From DAOTVD01 sp034437075 (GTDB taxonomy: Bacteria; Chloroflexota; Anaerolineae; Aggregatilineales; J027): a stretch of DNA of 44,197 bases. Below are positions 24,611 through 32,757 of this stretch, piece by piece (positions within the stretch are counted from its first letter, which is position 1; the number at the start of each line of letters is the position of its first letter). A program made the translations under genes and the position numbers. Where the stretch lies: contig DAOTVD010000017.1 of NCBI GenBank assembly GCA_034437075.1, positions 1 through 44,197 on the forward strand, read 5' to 3'. The notes under the pieces were generated by a model. That model had not been told where the DNA came from and ran no database searches. It was given only the letters and a program-made list of their open reading frames with translations.

Positions 24611-25161
24611 ATATTCTGTCCGAAAAAAACAGCAATATCCTGGCTAGTGTAATACCGATCGTTAAAGCCACAAAAGATAAAGCCTTGTTGCAGCATAAAT
24701 TGTATTGCCGGGTAGTTTTTGGTGGTAGCCTCTGTGGTAAGATGGTTAGCCCCCTGAGCGCGCGCCCAGATTTTGGCCTGCGCCAGCAGCGCCCGCCCGA
24801 TACGGTGCCGCCGCCAGGGACGATCAACCACCAGATTGCGCAGCCAGGCGCTTTTATCTGCTGGGATGAGCATCATATGGGCGTAGCCCAGCAAAGGGCC
24901 AGCTTCCGCATAAGCCACCAACATCCCGGTCAGGGTCTGTAAATCGTCGTGCAGTTCGCCTGTGTCGCGCGGATAGTCTACCTGGGTGGGGCGGGGCAAG
25001 CGCATGGTCTGAAAGCGAATCTGATGGCCATCCGCCATTTCTCGCCATTGCATTTGCCAAATATGATCTGTTTCGACGCTGGCATCCAGGGCCAAACAAG
25101 CCTTCAGATCGTTATCCGTCGCCTGACGAATAATAAAGCGCGTTTTTTGGGATGCAGACAT
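24607..25161 (-). CDS. GNAT family N-acetyltransferase
   Basis: 184 residues with the GNAT fold. It begins FIIRQATDNDLKACLALDASVETDHIWQM, has central strand LLGYAHMMLIPADKSAWLRNLVVDRPWRRHRIGRALLAQA (motif A, acetyl-CoA binding R/Q-x-x-G-x-A form RHRIGRAL) and ends with KNYPAIQFMLQQGFIFCGFNDRYYT. The substrate cannot be told. It is coupled to the membrane sensor downstream by an ATGA overlap. The -10 sits six bases before the ATG, so the mRNA may be leaderless. Confidence 0.9.
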   Translation of the reverse strand: MSASQKTRFIIRQATDNDLKACLALDASVETDHIWQMQWREMADGHQIRFQTMRLPRPTQVDYPRDTGELHDDLQTLTGMLVAYAEAGPLLGYAHMMLIPADKSAWLRNLVVDRPWRRHRIGRALLAQAKIWARAQGANHLTTEATTKNYPAIQFMLQQGFIFCGFNDRYYTSQDIAVFFGQNI

Positions 25162-25167
25162 AGCGAC

Positions 25168-25176
25168 ATTGTATCA
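25168..25176 (-). promoter_or_regulatory. Extended -10, leaderless start for the GNAT gene
   Basis: TGATACAAT on the minus strand, with six bases (GTCGCT) between the -10 and the ATG. The expected initiation point, about seven bases after the -10, is the A of the start codon. No Shine-Dalgarno fits. Confidence 0.5.
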
Positions 25177-25210
25177 GAAAACGCATGGCATGATAGGCCT
25201 TGCCGGGGAA

Positions 25211-25242
25211 TAAAAAATGGCCTGAACACATGCCCAGGCCAT
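25211..25242 (-). terminator. Terminator of rplY
   Basis: On the minus strand ATGGCCTG (25242-25235) pairs with CAGGCCAT (25224-25217), followed by TTTTTTATT. It is 44 bases after the L25 gene stop. Confidence 0.82.
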
Positions 25243-25286
25243 GATAAGATTTCTCCGAAATCATCAAACCGCTGGCCACAAGGGCT

Positions 25287-25967
25287 TTAGAATTCTTCTT
25301 CTTCCTCTTCGCGGCCCCGCCCAATGACTTCTACTTCGGGAGATGGCTCGACTTTCTCGAATTCTTCTTCTTCGCCTTCTAATTGGGCATCCATGCGTGC
25401 GGCCAATAGCTCTAGCGAGACGGTGCGCACCACGGGCAATTCGGGGTTGGCCAGATACTCTAGCCCTTCGATTTGGGGCAGGTCAGCCACGGTCATAATA
25501 TCCCCGGCTTCCTGGAAGAAGCTTTCGTCAATCACGATTTCATTGGGGATTTTCTGGGGCAAAACTTCGATCTCGATGCGATTCATGGGTTGGAAAACTC
25601 GCGCTTCCAGGCGCTTACCCAGCGCTTCGGCATCTGGCACTACTAGCGGCACTTCCACGCGGAACAGTTCGGTAACATCGACCGCGTAAAAATCGACGTG
25701 CATGACATCACGCCGGACGGGGTGACGTTCTACCGTTTTGATGAGGACATTAATGGCTTCGCCCTCTAAATCCATTTCAATGACACTGGTGCCCCCAGCC
25801 TGGGCGATGATCGGGCGCAGGCTTTTCCAGGGAATCTGCACCGCGATGGGCTTTTCATGCAGGGGACCATACACCACTGCCGGTACGATCCCAGCGCGGC
25901 GCAGTTGTTTGACCTGCTTTCCAATAATCTCGCGCTTTTGCGCGTTCAAAGCGATTGTATTGCTCAT
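25287..25967 (-). CDS. rplY: 50S ribosomal protein L25/general stress protein Ctc
   Basis: Two-domain bL25 of the Ctc/TL5 type that binds 5S rRNA. The start is MSNTIALNAQKREIIGKQVKQLRRAGIVPAVVYG at 25967; the open frame extends to 26078 but those residues are not family-like. Residues 1-95 are the 5S-binding domain, ending in HPVRRDVMHVDFYAV. Residues 100-190 are the C-terminal beta domain (FRVEVPLVVPDAEA...LPQKIPNEIVIDESF...). The last 35 residues are strongly acidic. 226 residues. Consensus promoter upstream and a clear terminator downstream make it a single-gene unit. Confidence 0.95.
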   Translation of the reverse strand: MSNTIALNAQKREIIGKQVKQLRRAGIVPAVVYGPLHEKPIAVQIPWKSLRPIIAQAGGTSVIEMDLEGEAINVLIKTVERHPVRRDVMHVDFYAVDVTELFRVEVPLVVPDAEALGKRLEARVFQPMNRIEIEVLPQKIPNEIVIDESFFQEAGDIMTVADLPQIEGLEYLANPELPVVRTVSLELLAARMDAQLEGEEEEFEKVEPSPEVEVIGRGREEEEEEF

Positions 25968-26049
25968 GACGTTCCGTACTCCATCGTCGTTTGTTTCTCT
26001 AGCGTGTGCAGTTGTCCCTGTTGAGGAGCGTTGACAAGATAACAGGAAC

Positions 26050-26078
26050 ATTCTAGCCAAGTGTCCAAAGGGCGTCAA
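26050..26078 (-). promoter_or_regulatory. Promoter of rplY
   Basis: On the minus strand TTGACG (26078-26073), a 17-base spacer and TAGAAT (26055-26050). The start site would be near 26042, giving a leader of about 75 bases. Confidence 0.7.
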
Positions 26079-26085
26079 TGCTGGC

Positions 26086-27120
26086 TCAGGCCAGGCGATG
26101 TTGTTCCCGTAGGCGCTCTAGCAAGCCATCGGGCAAATCCTGCGCCATGGGGGCCAGGCCGAGCGGGTCGCTGAGCGCCTCATCCCCCAATAAACGGCGC
26201 GCGATATTGAGCCAACCATGGCTGAGCGCTTGAAGATCATAACCGCCCTCCATCACAAATATGACCTTACCTTCACATACATCATCGGCGGCTTGCAGCA
26301 TCAGACGGCAGAGTTGATCGTAACCTGCCAGAGATAAACTGAGCCCCGCGAGCGGATCGACCCAGTGCGCATCGAACCCGGCGGAAACCAGCAGCAGTTG
26401 CGGCGCGTAGCGCGCCAAGATAGGCCGCACAAAATCCGCGTATAGCGTGGCGAAGGCATCGTCCCCGGTGGCGGCAGGTAAGGGGATATTGACCGTATAA
26501 CCGCGTCCATCGCTGCGCCCCGTTTCGCCTATGGCCCCTGTGCCAGGGTATAGCGGCGCTTGATGGCTGGAAATAAACAGCACGCGCGGATCATCATATA
26601 GGCAGTCTTGTGTGCCGTTGCCGTGATGCACGTCATAATCCACAATCGCGACCCGTTGCAGGCCGTGTCGCGCAAGCGCATGACGCGCCGCCATGGCGAT
26701 ATTGCTCAGCAGGCAAAAGCCCATGCCGGTTTGGGGGGTCGCGTGGTGGCCGGGCGGGCGTATCGCCGCGATCCCGTTTTGTGCTTCGCCACCCAGAACC
26801 GCATCCACGACCGCCAGCGTGCCCCCCGCCGCCAGACGCGCCAGGTTGTAAGACTGCGGGGTCAGATAGGTGTCGGCGCCGAAATAGGTGCCATATTGCA
26901 TATTCGCGGTCGCCGCCAGGGTTTTGAGGTAACGCGCGGTATGCACCGCCAGGATTTGCTCATCCGTCGCGGGCATCACATCCGCAAGATGGGCCAGGCG
27001 CTGCCAGGTTCCGGTGTCTTGCAGCAATGCGACCACGGCTTCCAACCGTCCGGCATGTTCGGGGTGGCCGGGTTGGGTGTGGGCGGCAAAGTGTTTATCC
27101 GTAAAAAAGGCGGTGGTCAT
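26086..27120 (-). CDS. Histone deacetylase superfamily amidohydrolase (AcuC/HdaH-like)
   Basis: A zinc hydrolase that removes acetyl groups from lysines, acetylpolyamines or related amides. 344 residues from MTTAFFTDKHF at 27120. Signature blocks are in order: PGHPEHAGRLEAV, then RPPGHHATPQTGMGFCLLSNIA (paired catalytic histidines), VDYDVHHGNGTQD (metal-binding Asp and His), SSHQAPLYPGTG, and SAGFDAHWVDPLAGL (second metal Asp). MEGGYDLQALS carries the transition-state tyrosine. All key residues are present, so it should be active. The substrate is unknown. A -10-like element six bases before the ATG suggests a leaderless mRNA. It is divergent from hppA. Confidence 0.94.
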   Translation of the reverse strand: MTTAFFTDKHFAAHTQPGHPEHAGRLEAVVALLQDTGTWQRLAHLADVMPATDEQILAVHTARYLKTLAATANMQYGTYFGADTYLTPQSYNLARLAAGGTLAVVDAVLGGEAQNGIAAIRPPGHHATPQTGMGFCLLSNIAMAARHALARHGLQRVAIVDYDVHHGNGTQDCLYDDPRVLFISSHQAPLYPGTGAIGETGRSDGRGYTVNIPLPAATGDDAFATLYADFVRPILARYAPQLLLVSAGFDAHWVDPLAGLSLSLAGYDQLCRLMLQAADDVCEGKVIFVMEGGYDLQALSHGWLNIARRLLGDEALSDPLGLAPMAQDLPDGLLERLREQHRLA

Positions 27121-27126
27121 GCCGTT

Positions 27127-27135
27127 AGTGTAGCA
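27127..27135 (-). promoter_or_regulatory. Extended -10, leaderless start for the HDAC-like gene
   Basis: TGCTACACT on the minus strand followed by six bases (AACGGC) and the ATG at 27120. Same geometry as at the GNAT gene. No -35 is seen. Confidence 0.42.
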
Positions 27136-27174
27136 TGTTTGGCGCTTTATCGGCGATTTTGCGGGCGAAAAACA

Positions 27175-27202
27175 TTGATCTTTACGCCAGGGCAGATACA
27201 AT
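27175..27202 (+). promoter_or_regulatory. Promoter of hppA
   Basis: TTGATC (27175-27180), a 16-base spacer, and TACAAT (27197-27202), giving a start near 27209 and a leader of about 42 bases with AAAGG before the ATG. Confidence 0.6.
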
Positions 27203-27250
27203 CATCAGCCGAGTTGCATACGTAATCAACCATGGAGTTAAAAGGTAACC

Positions 27251-29458
27251 ATGAATAAGCTTACTGCTCGTTGGCTTGTGTTGATGCTGTTGCTGGCTGC
27301 GCTTTTCGTGCTGCCAACAGCCGCCCAGGCGCAAGAGGACGAGACGACAGAAGAAGATACGAGCGCGATTGTAGACGCCGCACCAATTTTGGCGGCTGTG
27401 GTCGCCATTATCGGCATTTTGTTTGCGGGGTACACCGCACAGCAAATTATGCAAAAAGACACCGGTAACGCCTTGATGCAGGAAATTTCCGACGCCATCA
27501 AACTCGGTGCCCAGGCATTTTTGCGCCAGGAATATACCTACGTGGGAATTGTGGTCGTCATCGTGACAATTCTCCTGGCGATTCTCAGCGTTGTTTTTGA
27601 AGACTTCAGCACTCTGACCCCAGTAGCCTACGTGGTGGGCGCGTTTAGCTCCGCGCTGGCGGGGTACGTGGGGATGAGTGTGGCGGTGCGGGCCAATGTG
27701 CGCACCACGGCTGCCGCGCAGCGCTCGCTGAACGAAGGCTTGCGGGTGTCATTTTCTAGCGGTGTCATTATGGGTATGGCGGTCGTTTCCTTCTCATTGC
27801 TGGGCCTAAGCATCCTGTATATCGTCTTTGGCGTAGATGAAATAGAAGCCCTGGCCGGGTATGGCTTCGGCGCGACCTCTATCGCTATCTTCGCGCGTGT
27901 GGGGGGCGGTATCTTCACCAAAGCGGCGGATGTCGGCGCCGACTTGGTCGGCAAAACGGAAATCGGCCTGCCGGAAGACTCGCCCCGTAACCCGGCCACG
28001 ATTGCCGATAATGTAGGCGATAATGTGGGCGATGTCGCGGGGATGGGGTCTGACCTATTCGAAAGTTATGCATCGAGCATTGTGGCGGCTATGACGCTGG
28101 CGCTCGTAGCTAGCCAGGGCGCCGAAGATGCCCCGATTGGTGAAGCCGGGGTGGCCTTCCCGTTCTTGATTGCGGCGGGCGGTATTCTAATCTCCCTGGC
28201 GGCGACCTTTCTCGTGAGCACGAAAGAAGGCGCCAAGCTAGAAGAATTGCTAGGTGCCTTGCGCCGGGGTGTCTATGCCGCCACGGGCGGTGTAGCCGTG
28301 CTGATCTTCGTGCTGGCGTTGGTGCTGGATTTGGAACTGGCGCTGGTCGTGGCGGCGATTTCGGGCTTGATCGGGGGCGCGATGATCGCCTACTTCACCG
28401 AGTATTACACCTCCGGCACCGAAAAACCCACCCAGGGCATCGCGGAAGCCGCGCAGAGTGGCGCAGGCGTAAATCTGATTCGGGGCTTGGCCGTGGGTAT
28501 GGAAAGCACGGTAGCGCCGATGCTAATCGTGATCGTGGTGACCCTGGTCGCTTTCCAGGTGACCGACAATGCCTATGATGGTAGCGGCCTGTATGGCGTC
28601 GCCATTGCGGCGGTCGGCATGTTGGCCACGCTCGGCATTACCCTCGCCTCGGATGCCTACGGCCCGGTGGCCGACAACGCGGGCGGTATCGCAGAAATGG
28701 CCGAGCTCCCCAGCGAAGTGCGCGACCGTACCGATGCGCTCGATAGCCTGGGCAATACCACAGCCGCCACCGGGAAAGGCTTTGCAATTGGTAGCGCAGC
28801 CATGACGGCCCTCGCTTTGATTTCCGCTTTCGTGCAGAGTGCGAATATTGACACTGCCGACCTGGCCATTACCAATCCGCAAGTGCTCACCGGGGTGCTG
28901 TTCGGCGCGATGTTGCCGTATCTGTTCAGCGCGCGCACCATGAACGCGGTCGGGCGTGCGGCGGGTTCCATTGTGGATGAAGTCCGCCGTCAGGTCGAAG
29001 AAAACCCTGCGTTGCTCGAAGAAGGGACGGATGCACGACCGGACTACCAGCGCTGTGTGACCATCAGCACCGACAGCGCCATTCGTCAGATGATCTTTCC
29101 GGGGCTGTTGGCCGTGGGCGTGCCGATCATCATCGCCCTGCTATCCGTAGCGGGCGAAGACAATGCCCTGGGCGACTTCGTTAACTCGGCGACCTTGGTC
29201 GGGGTGCTGGTTGGGGCCTTGGCGTCCGCTTTTGTGATGGCCGTCATGATGGCCAACGCGGGCGGCGCCTGGGATAATGCCAAAAAGTACATCGAATCAG
29301 GTGAATACGGCGGCAAAGGCTCTGATGCGCATAAAGCGGCGGTGGTCGGTGACACCGTGGGTGATCCTTTCAAGGATACCTCGGGGCCGTCGTTGAATAT
29401 CTTGATTAAGCTACTCGCGATTGTTTCGTTGGTCATCGCGCCGATTCTGACGGGCTAA
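27251..29458 (+). CDS. hppA: Membrane-bound cation-pumping pyrophosphatase
   Basis: Couples pyrophosphate hydrolysis to H+ or Na+ pumping, recycling biosynthetic PPi as membrane energy. 735 residues, about 16 helices. Catalytic blocks: ADVGADLVGKTEIGLPEDSPRNP, then DNVGDNVGDVAGMGSDLFES, and later YGPVADNAGGIAEMAELP and KKYIESGEYGGKGSDAHKAAVVGDTVGDPFKDTSGPS. The GNTTAATGKGFAIGS segment has Ala, not Lys, at the position that separates K+-dependent from K+-independent enzymes, so it is predicted K+-dependent; H+ versus Na+ is not decided. The N-terminus is a signal-peptide-like helix ending PTAAQAQ before an acidic stretch, an extra segment found only in some members. Confidence 0.97.
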   Translation: MNKLTARWLVLMLLLAALFVLPTAAQAQEDETTEEDTSAIVDAAPILAAVVAIIGILFAGYTAQQIMQKDTGNALMQEISDAIKLGAQAFLRQEYTYVGIVVVIVTILLAILSVVFEDFSTLTPVAYVVGAFSSALAGYVGMSVAVRANVRTTAAAQRSLNEGLRVSFSSGVIMGMAVVSFSLLGLSILYIVFGVDEIEALAGYGFGATSIAIFARVGGGIFTKAADVGADLVGKTEIGLPEDSPRNPATIADNVGDNVGDVAGMGSDLFESYASSIVAAMTLALVASQGAEDAPIGEAGVAFPFLIAAGGILISLAATFLVSTKEGAKLEELLGALRRGVYAATGGVAVLIFVLALVLDLELALVVAAISGLIGGAMIAYFTEYYTSGTEKPTQGIAEAAQSGAGVNLIRGLAVGMESTVAPMLIVIVVTLVAFQVTDNAYDGSGLYGVAIAAVGMLATLGITLASDAYGPVADNAGGIAEMAELPSEVRDRTDALDSLGNTTAATGKGFAIGSAAMTALALISAFVQSANIDTADLAITNPQVLTGVLFGAMLPYLFSARTMNAVGRAAGSIVDEVRRQVEENPALLEEGTDARPDYQRCVTISTDSAIRQMIFPGLLAVGVPIIIALLSVAGEDNALGDFVNSATLVGVLVGALASAFVMAVMMANAGGAWDNAKKYIESGEYGGKGSDAHKAAVVGDTVGDPFKDTSGPSLNILIKLLAIVSLVIAPILTG

Positions 29459-29472
29459 GGGGGTGTTATGTT

Positions 29473-29498
29473 GCGGGGCGTCAGTCCTGGCGCTCCGC
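29473..29498 (+). terminator. Hairpin after hppA
   Basis: GCGGGGCGTCAG at 29473-29484 can pair with CTGGCGCTCCGC at 29487-29498 over nearly all positions (two G-U). The following TTACC is a weak U tract, so it may be a terminator or an mRNA-end stabiliser. Confidence 0.5.
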
Positions 29499-29538
29499 TT
29501 ACCAATATCAGCCAAAAGCGCGGACATACGCTATGATA

Positions 29539-29567
29539 TTGAGTTGAGGTATCCCGAATGATACACT
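29539..29567 (+). promoter_or_regulatory. Promoter of the SH3b protein gene
   Basis: TTGAGT (29539-29544), a 17-base spacer ending in TGA, and TACACT (29562-29567). This is another extended -10 of the TGATACAMT type. The start site is predicted near 29574. Confidence 0.55.
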
Positions 29568-29611
29568 TTGCTTGTCCGTCACTGAGGATTTTGTCGATAG
29601 GGGAAATGATG

Positions 29612-30709
29612 ATGAAAAAACGTCTTTTACAGACTATAGGGGGCAGCCTCGTCTTACTGCTGCTGCTGTCCGTCAGCTTGGTCAGTTATGCGCAATCCGA
29701 CGTGAATGCGCGTGTAGTACCCGATAACTTGTTTCTGCGCGAAGGCCCCAGCACGGGCTCGGCTTCGTTGGCGACGCTAGGCCGGGGTGCCACGCTGACT
29801 GTTCAGGGGCGCGAAGATAACCCGCGCGATGATGGCATTTGGGTGTTGGTATCGCCAGCGGGTGGTGGCCAAACGGGCTGGGTTCGTTCCGACTTTTTGC
29901 TCTTTCCGGCAGACTTTGACCTGGCCGACTTGCCGATTCTAGACCCGGCCACCGCAACCGTGCGCGGGGGGAATGCCCCCACCGCAGCCAATGTCTCGAC
30001 TGAAAACAGCCTGACCGGCAACACCAACGATGCGGTGAACTTCCGCACCGGCCCGGCGCTGACCTTTGACATTATCCGTGTGCTGTCCGATAACACCTCC
30101 GTACAAGTCATCGGGCGCAACAGCAGCGCGGCCTGGTATCAGGTCGTCGCGGGGGGCCAGGTCGGTTGGCTCTTTGGCGATCTGGTGACGGTGCGCGGCA
30201 ATGTGCAGGCGTTGCCGGTTGTCGCCGCCGGAGAAACCGCGCCTGGGGTGGCGGTCACGACCACCCAAACAACCACCACAGATGAAAATGCTGGAACCAC
30301 CGCCCAGGCACCCGTTGCGGCGAGCAATGCCGACCGGCCTTTTAGCATTCGTGATCGCCAGGACGTGCCCGGCGATGGGCGCTTAAATGATGAACGCTAC
30401 CTGGGGCCGTATGCCATTTACTGTGTGGATGGTGACGGTTTTGTTGACTCCGGCAATTTCAATGGCGGTGGCATTATCGTTATTCTGACCAATTCGGGTG
30501 AAATCATCTTCTTTGCCTCCGAAGCTCAGATCAATAACCATCCGGCTGACGGTAGCCTGGTGCATCGCGAAAGCTTCTTTGAATTGTATAAAGATGGCGA
30601 TACCTTCCAAATAAACGGTATTAACACCCTGGATGCCGCCACAGGCGAGCCCTTCTATATGCGCTTTACACGCTGTAATGCTGGTTCGGTAAGCTGGGCG
30701 GACGGCTAA
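29612..30709 (+). CDS. Exported protein with two bacterial SH3 domains
   Basis: 365 residues from the third of three consecutive ATGs, eight bases after AGGGG; the others are alternatives. Signal peptide MKKRLLQTIGGSLVLLLLLSVSLVSYAQS, with cleavage likely after YAQ or SYA. Two SH3b domains follow: LFLREGPSTGSASLATLGRGATLTVQGRE...GWVRSDFL (about 30-90) and VNFRTGPALTFDIIRVLSDNTSVQVIGR...GWLFGDLV (about 145-205). The Thr-rich linker (about 215-245) precedes an unrecognised C-terminal domain. SH3b domains commonly bind peptidoglycan or the cell surface. No hydrolase domain is present. Confidence 0.85.
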   Translation: MKKRLLQTIGGSLVLLLLLSVSLVSYAQSDVNARVVPDNLFLREGPSTGSASLATLGRGATLTVQGREDNPRDDGIWVLVSPAGGGQTGWVRSDFLLFPADFDLADLPILDPATATVRGGNAPTAANVSTENSLTGNTNDAVNFRTGPALTFDIIRVLSDNTSVQVIGRNSSAAWYQVVAGGQVGWLFGDLVTVRGNVQALPVVAAGETAPGVAVTTTQTTTTDENAGTTAQAPVAASNADRPFSIRDRQDVPGDGRLNDERYLGPYAIYCVDGDGFVDSGNFNGGGIIVILTNSGEIIFFASEAQINNHPADGSLVHRESFFELYKDGDTFQINGINTLDAATGEPFYMRFTRCNAGSVSWADG

Positions 30710-30730
30710 GCCGCAGCGCGCAGCATTCCC

Positions 30731-30760
30731 AAAAGCCTCTGATGCCAGAGGCTTTTTTTT
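30731..30760 (+). terminator. Terminator of the SH3b gene
   Basis: AGCCTCT (30734-30740) pairs with AGAGGCT (30747-30753) around a 6-base loop, followed by eight T. A clear intrinsic terminator. Confidence 0.9.
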
Positions 30761-30899
30761 GTTTTATGGCAAGGCCGACGGAGTTGGTCTACTTGTGAGC
30801 GCTGGCAGTTGGTGTTAGCGTTAAAGCGTTTGTTGTTATGGCGGCTGAGCAAAAGTATGGACGCGCAGTCGTTCATCAGTCATCCGAGGAAGTGAATTG

Positions 30900-31631
30900 A
30901 TGCCTGAAATTATTTTTGGCGCGCGTACGGTCAGCTATACCATCCGGCGCAGTAAGCGCGCTCGGCGGGTTAAGTTGCGGATTGCTCCTGAAATTGGCCT
31001 AGAGGTGATCTTGCCCAATGATCGTTCTGAGCAGGAGGTCGAGCGGCTTTTGCATAACAGCCAAGATTGGATTCTGAAAAATCTGCAACGGGTGGATCAA
31101 CTCGTCGCGAAAACGCCCAAACTCCAGTATATCACTGGTGAATGTTTACCCTATCTAGGCGAGACCCTAACGCTGGAAGTCATCCCGAGGCAACGGGCCA
31201 AACGCAGCCATGTCAGCCGTCAAGCGGATTGGTTGCGCGTTCGCCTGGGCGCACAGCCCGCGTCAGAATCCGACCAGAATGACGAAGTACGCGCGGCGCT
31301 CGAAGCTTGGTATCGGGCCCAGGCCAAAACCTACATCACCGCCCGCGCCCACGAATTAGCGACGCAATACGGTTATACAATCCACAAAGTAACCATCCGG
31401 GGGCAAAAAACGCGCTGGGGGAGTTGCTCGACGCGCGGCAATTTGAACTTCAATTGGCGCTTGATGCTTACGCCGCGCGGCGCGGTCGATTACGTCATCA
31501 TCCACGAACTTTGCCACCTGACCGAGATGAATCATTCGCCGCGTTTTTGGGCCTTGGTCGAACAGCATTGCCCCGATTATCGCTATTGGTGGCGCTGGCT
31601 GAAAGACCATGGCACCACCTTACCGCTCTAA
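30900..31631 (+). CDS. YgjP/SprT-like zinc metalloprotein (DUF45)
   Basis: 243 residues from the ATG at 30900, with GAGG upstream; a TTG at 30897 directly abuts it. Conserved N-terminal IRRSKRARRVKLRIAPEIGLEVILP is typical of the family. The C-terminal domain has VTIRGQKTRWGSCSTRGNLNFNWRLML and the zinc motif HELCH (about 202-206), with the third ligand likely the His of MNHSPRFW. It is predicted to be a zincin-fold hydrolase of unknown substrate. Preceded by about 130 bases with no clear promoter. Confidence 0.9.
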   Translation: MPEIIFGARTVSYTIRRSKRARRVKLRIAPEIGLEVILPNDRSEQEVERLLHNSQDWILKNLQRVDQLVAKTPKLQYITGECLPYLGETLTLEVIPRQRAKRSHVSRQADWLRVRLGAQPASESDQNDEVRAALEAWYRAQAKTYITARAHELATQYGYTIHKVTIRGQKTRWGSCSTRGNLNFNWRLMLTPRGAVDYVIIHELCHLTEMNHSPRFWALVEQHCPDYRYWWRWLKDHGTTLPL

Positions 31632-31678
31632 TCAGGCATCTGGTGGGGTTTTTCTTGCTTTTTTTATCCGGCAAAAAA

Positions 31679-31687
31679 TGATACAGT
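31679..31687 (+). promoter_or_regulatory. Extended -10 for the DUF368 gene
   Basis: TGATACAGT, 37 bases before the start codon. It follows a T-rich stretch (31647-31676) which may also end the upstream transcript. No clear -35. Confidence 0.42.
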
Positions 31688-31724
31688 ACTGCGCGTTTGG
31701 ATTGGTAACAACAGCGGAGAGACT

Positions 31725-32747
31725 ATGGACGCACCTTCGAAAGATTTGAGCCATCCCCAGGGGCCGCGCGAGAACCTGCGCATTTTCTTCAGTGGCTTTG
31801 CGATGGGCACCGCCGACTTGGTGCCGGGTGTCTCGGGCGGGACGATGGCGTTTATCCTGGGTATCTACGAAACCTTAATCAACGCCATTAAATCATTTAA
31901 TCTGGATGTCGCCCGCTTGCTGTTGCGCGGCCAATGGCGTGAAGCACTAGCGGCGATCCCCCTGCGTTTTCTGAGCGCGCTGGGCTTGGGGATGGTGACG
32001 GCAATATTGGCTTTGGTGCGTTTTTTGACCTGGATGCTCGAAGAACACCCCGATTATCTATTTGCCTTTTTCTTCGGTTTGGTCGTCGCGTCGATTATCG
32101 CGATAGGCGTGCAGGTGGCGCGGTGGGATGTCTGGACGATTGGCGGCTTTATCGTCGGGACGCTGTTTGCGCTGCTTATCGTGACCCAAAACCCGGTCGG
32201 CGATGATAATCATAGTTATCCGGTGTTGTTTTTCAGCGGCATGATCGCCATTATGGCCATGATTTTGCCCGGTATTTCGGGTTCATTTATCTTGTTGATT
32301 TTAGGCCAATATCATTATGTTCTGTCCGCCGTGCGTGAACTTCAACTGGATGTGATCTTCATGGTCGGTATGGGCTGCGCGATTGGCATCACGATATTTG
32401 CGCGGGTGCTCAGTTGGCTGTTGCGGACGTATGAAATGGTTACCTTGGCCGTCCTAACGGGCTTCATGATGGGCTCGTTGTGGAAAATTTACCCCTGGCG
32501 CGCGGCGAGCAATGCCAATCTGGGTGAGGCTGCCGACCATGCCGAAGAATTCACCGTGCCCGTGGTGCCTACGGATGTCGCTTCGACAGAAGAAATTTTC
32601 TTCGCGCTATTCCTGATGGTAGTGGGCTTTATCGTGGTCACCGCGCTAGATCATATGCAATCGCGCAAGAATCCGGTGGTGGTGGCGGTGTGGCGCGTGC
32701 TGGGCCGGCGTTTGCAGCCTGGCGAAGCCTCTTCTGCTTCGGATTAA
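31725..32747 (+). CDS. DUF368 polytopic protein, undecaprenyl-phosphate translocase (PopT-like)
   Basis: 340 residues with about eight to ten membrane helices. It opens with the family hallmark FSGFAMGTADLVPGVSGGTMAFILGIYE and carries a second related half, LPGISGSFILLILGQYHYVLSAV. DUF368 proteins were shown in Vibrio cholerae and Staphylococcus aureus to recycle undecaprenyl phosphate to the inner face of the membrane, supplying cell-wall synthesis. A charged region (about 265-290, EAADHAEEFTVP) interrupts the last helices. GGAG lies upstream of the ATG. Confidence 0.9.
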   Translation: MDAPSKDLSHPQGPRENLRIFFSGFAMGTADLVPGVSGGTMAFILGIYETLINAIKSFNLDVARLLLRGQWREALAAIPLRFLSALGLGMVTAILALVRFLTWMLEEHPDYLFAFFFGLVVASIIAIGVQVARWDVWTIGGFIVGTLFALLIVTQNPVGDDNHSYPVLFFSGMIAIMAMILPGISGSFILLILGQYHYVLSAVRELQLDVIFMVGMGCAIGITIFARVLSWLLRTYEMVTLAVLTGFMMGSLWKIYPWRAASNANLGEAADHAEEFTVPVVPTDVASTEEIFFALFLMVVGFIVVTALDHMQSRKNPVVVAVWRVLGRRLQPGEASSASD

Positions 32748-32757
32748 TCCCCCGGCC

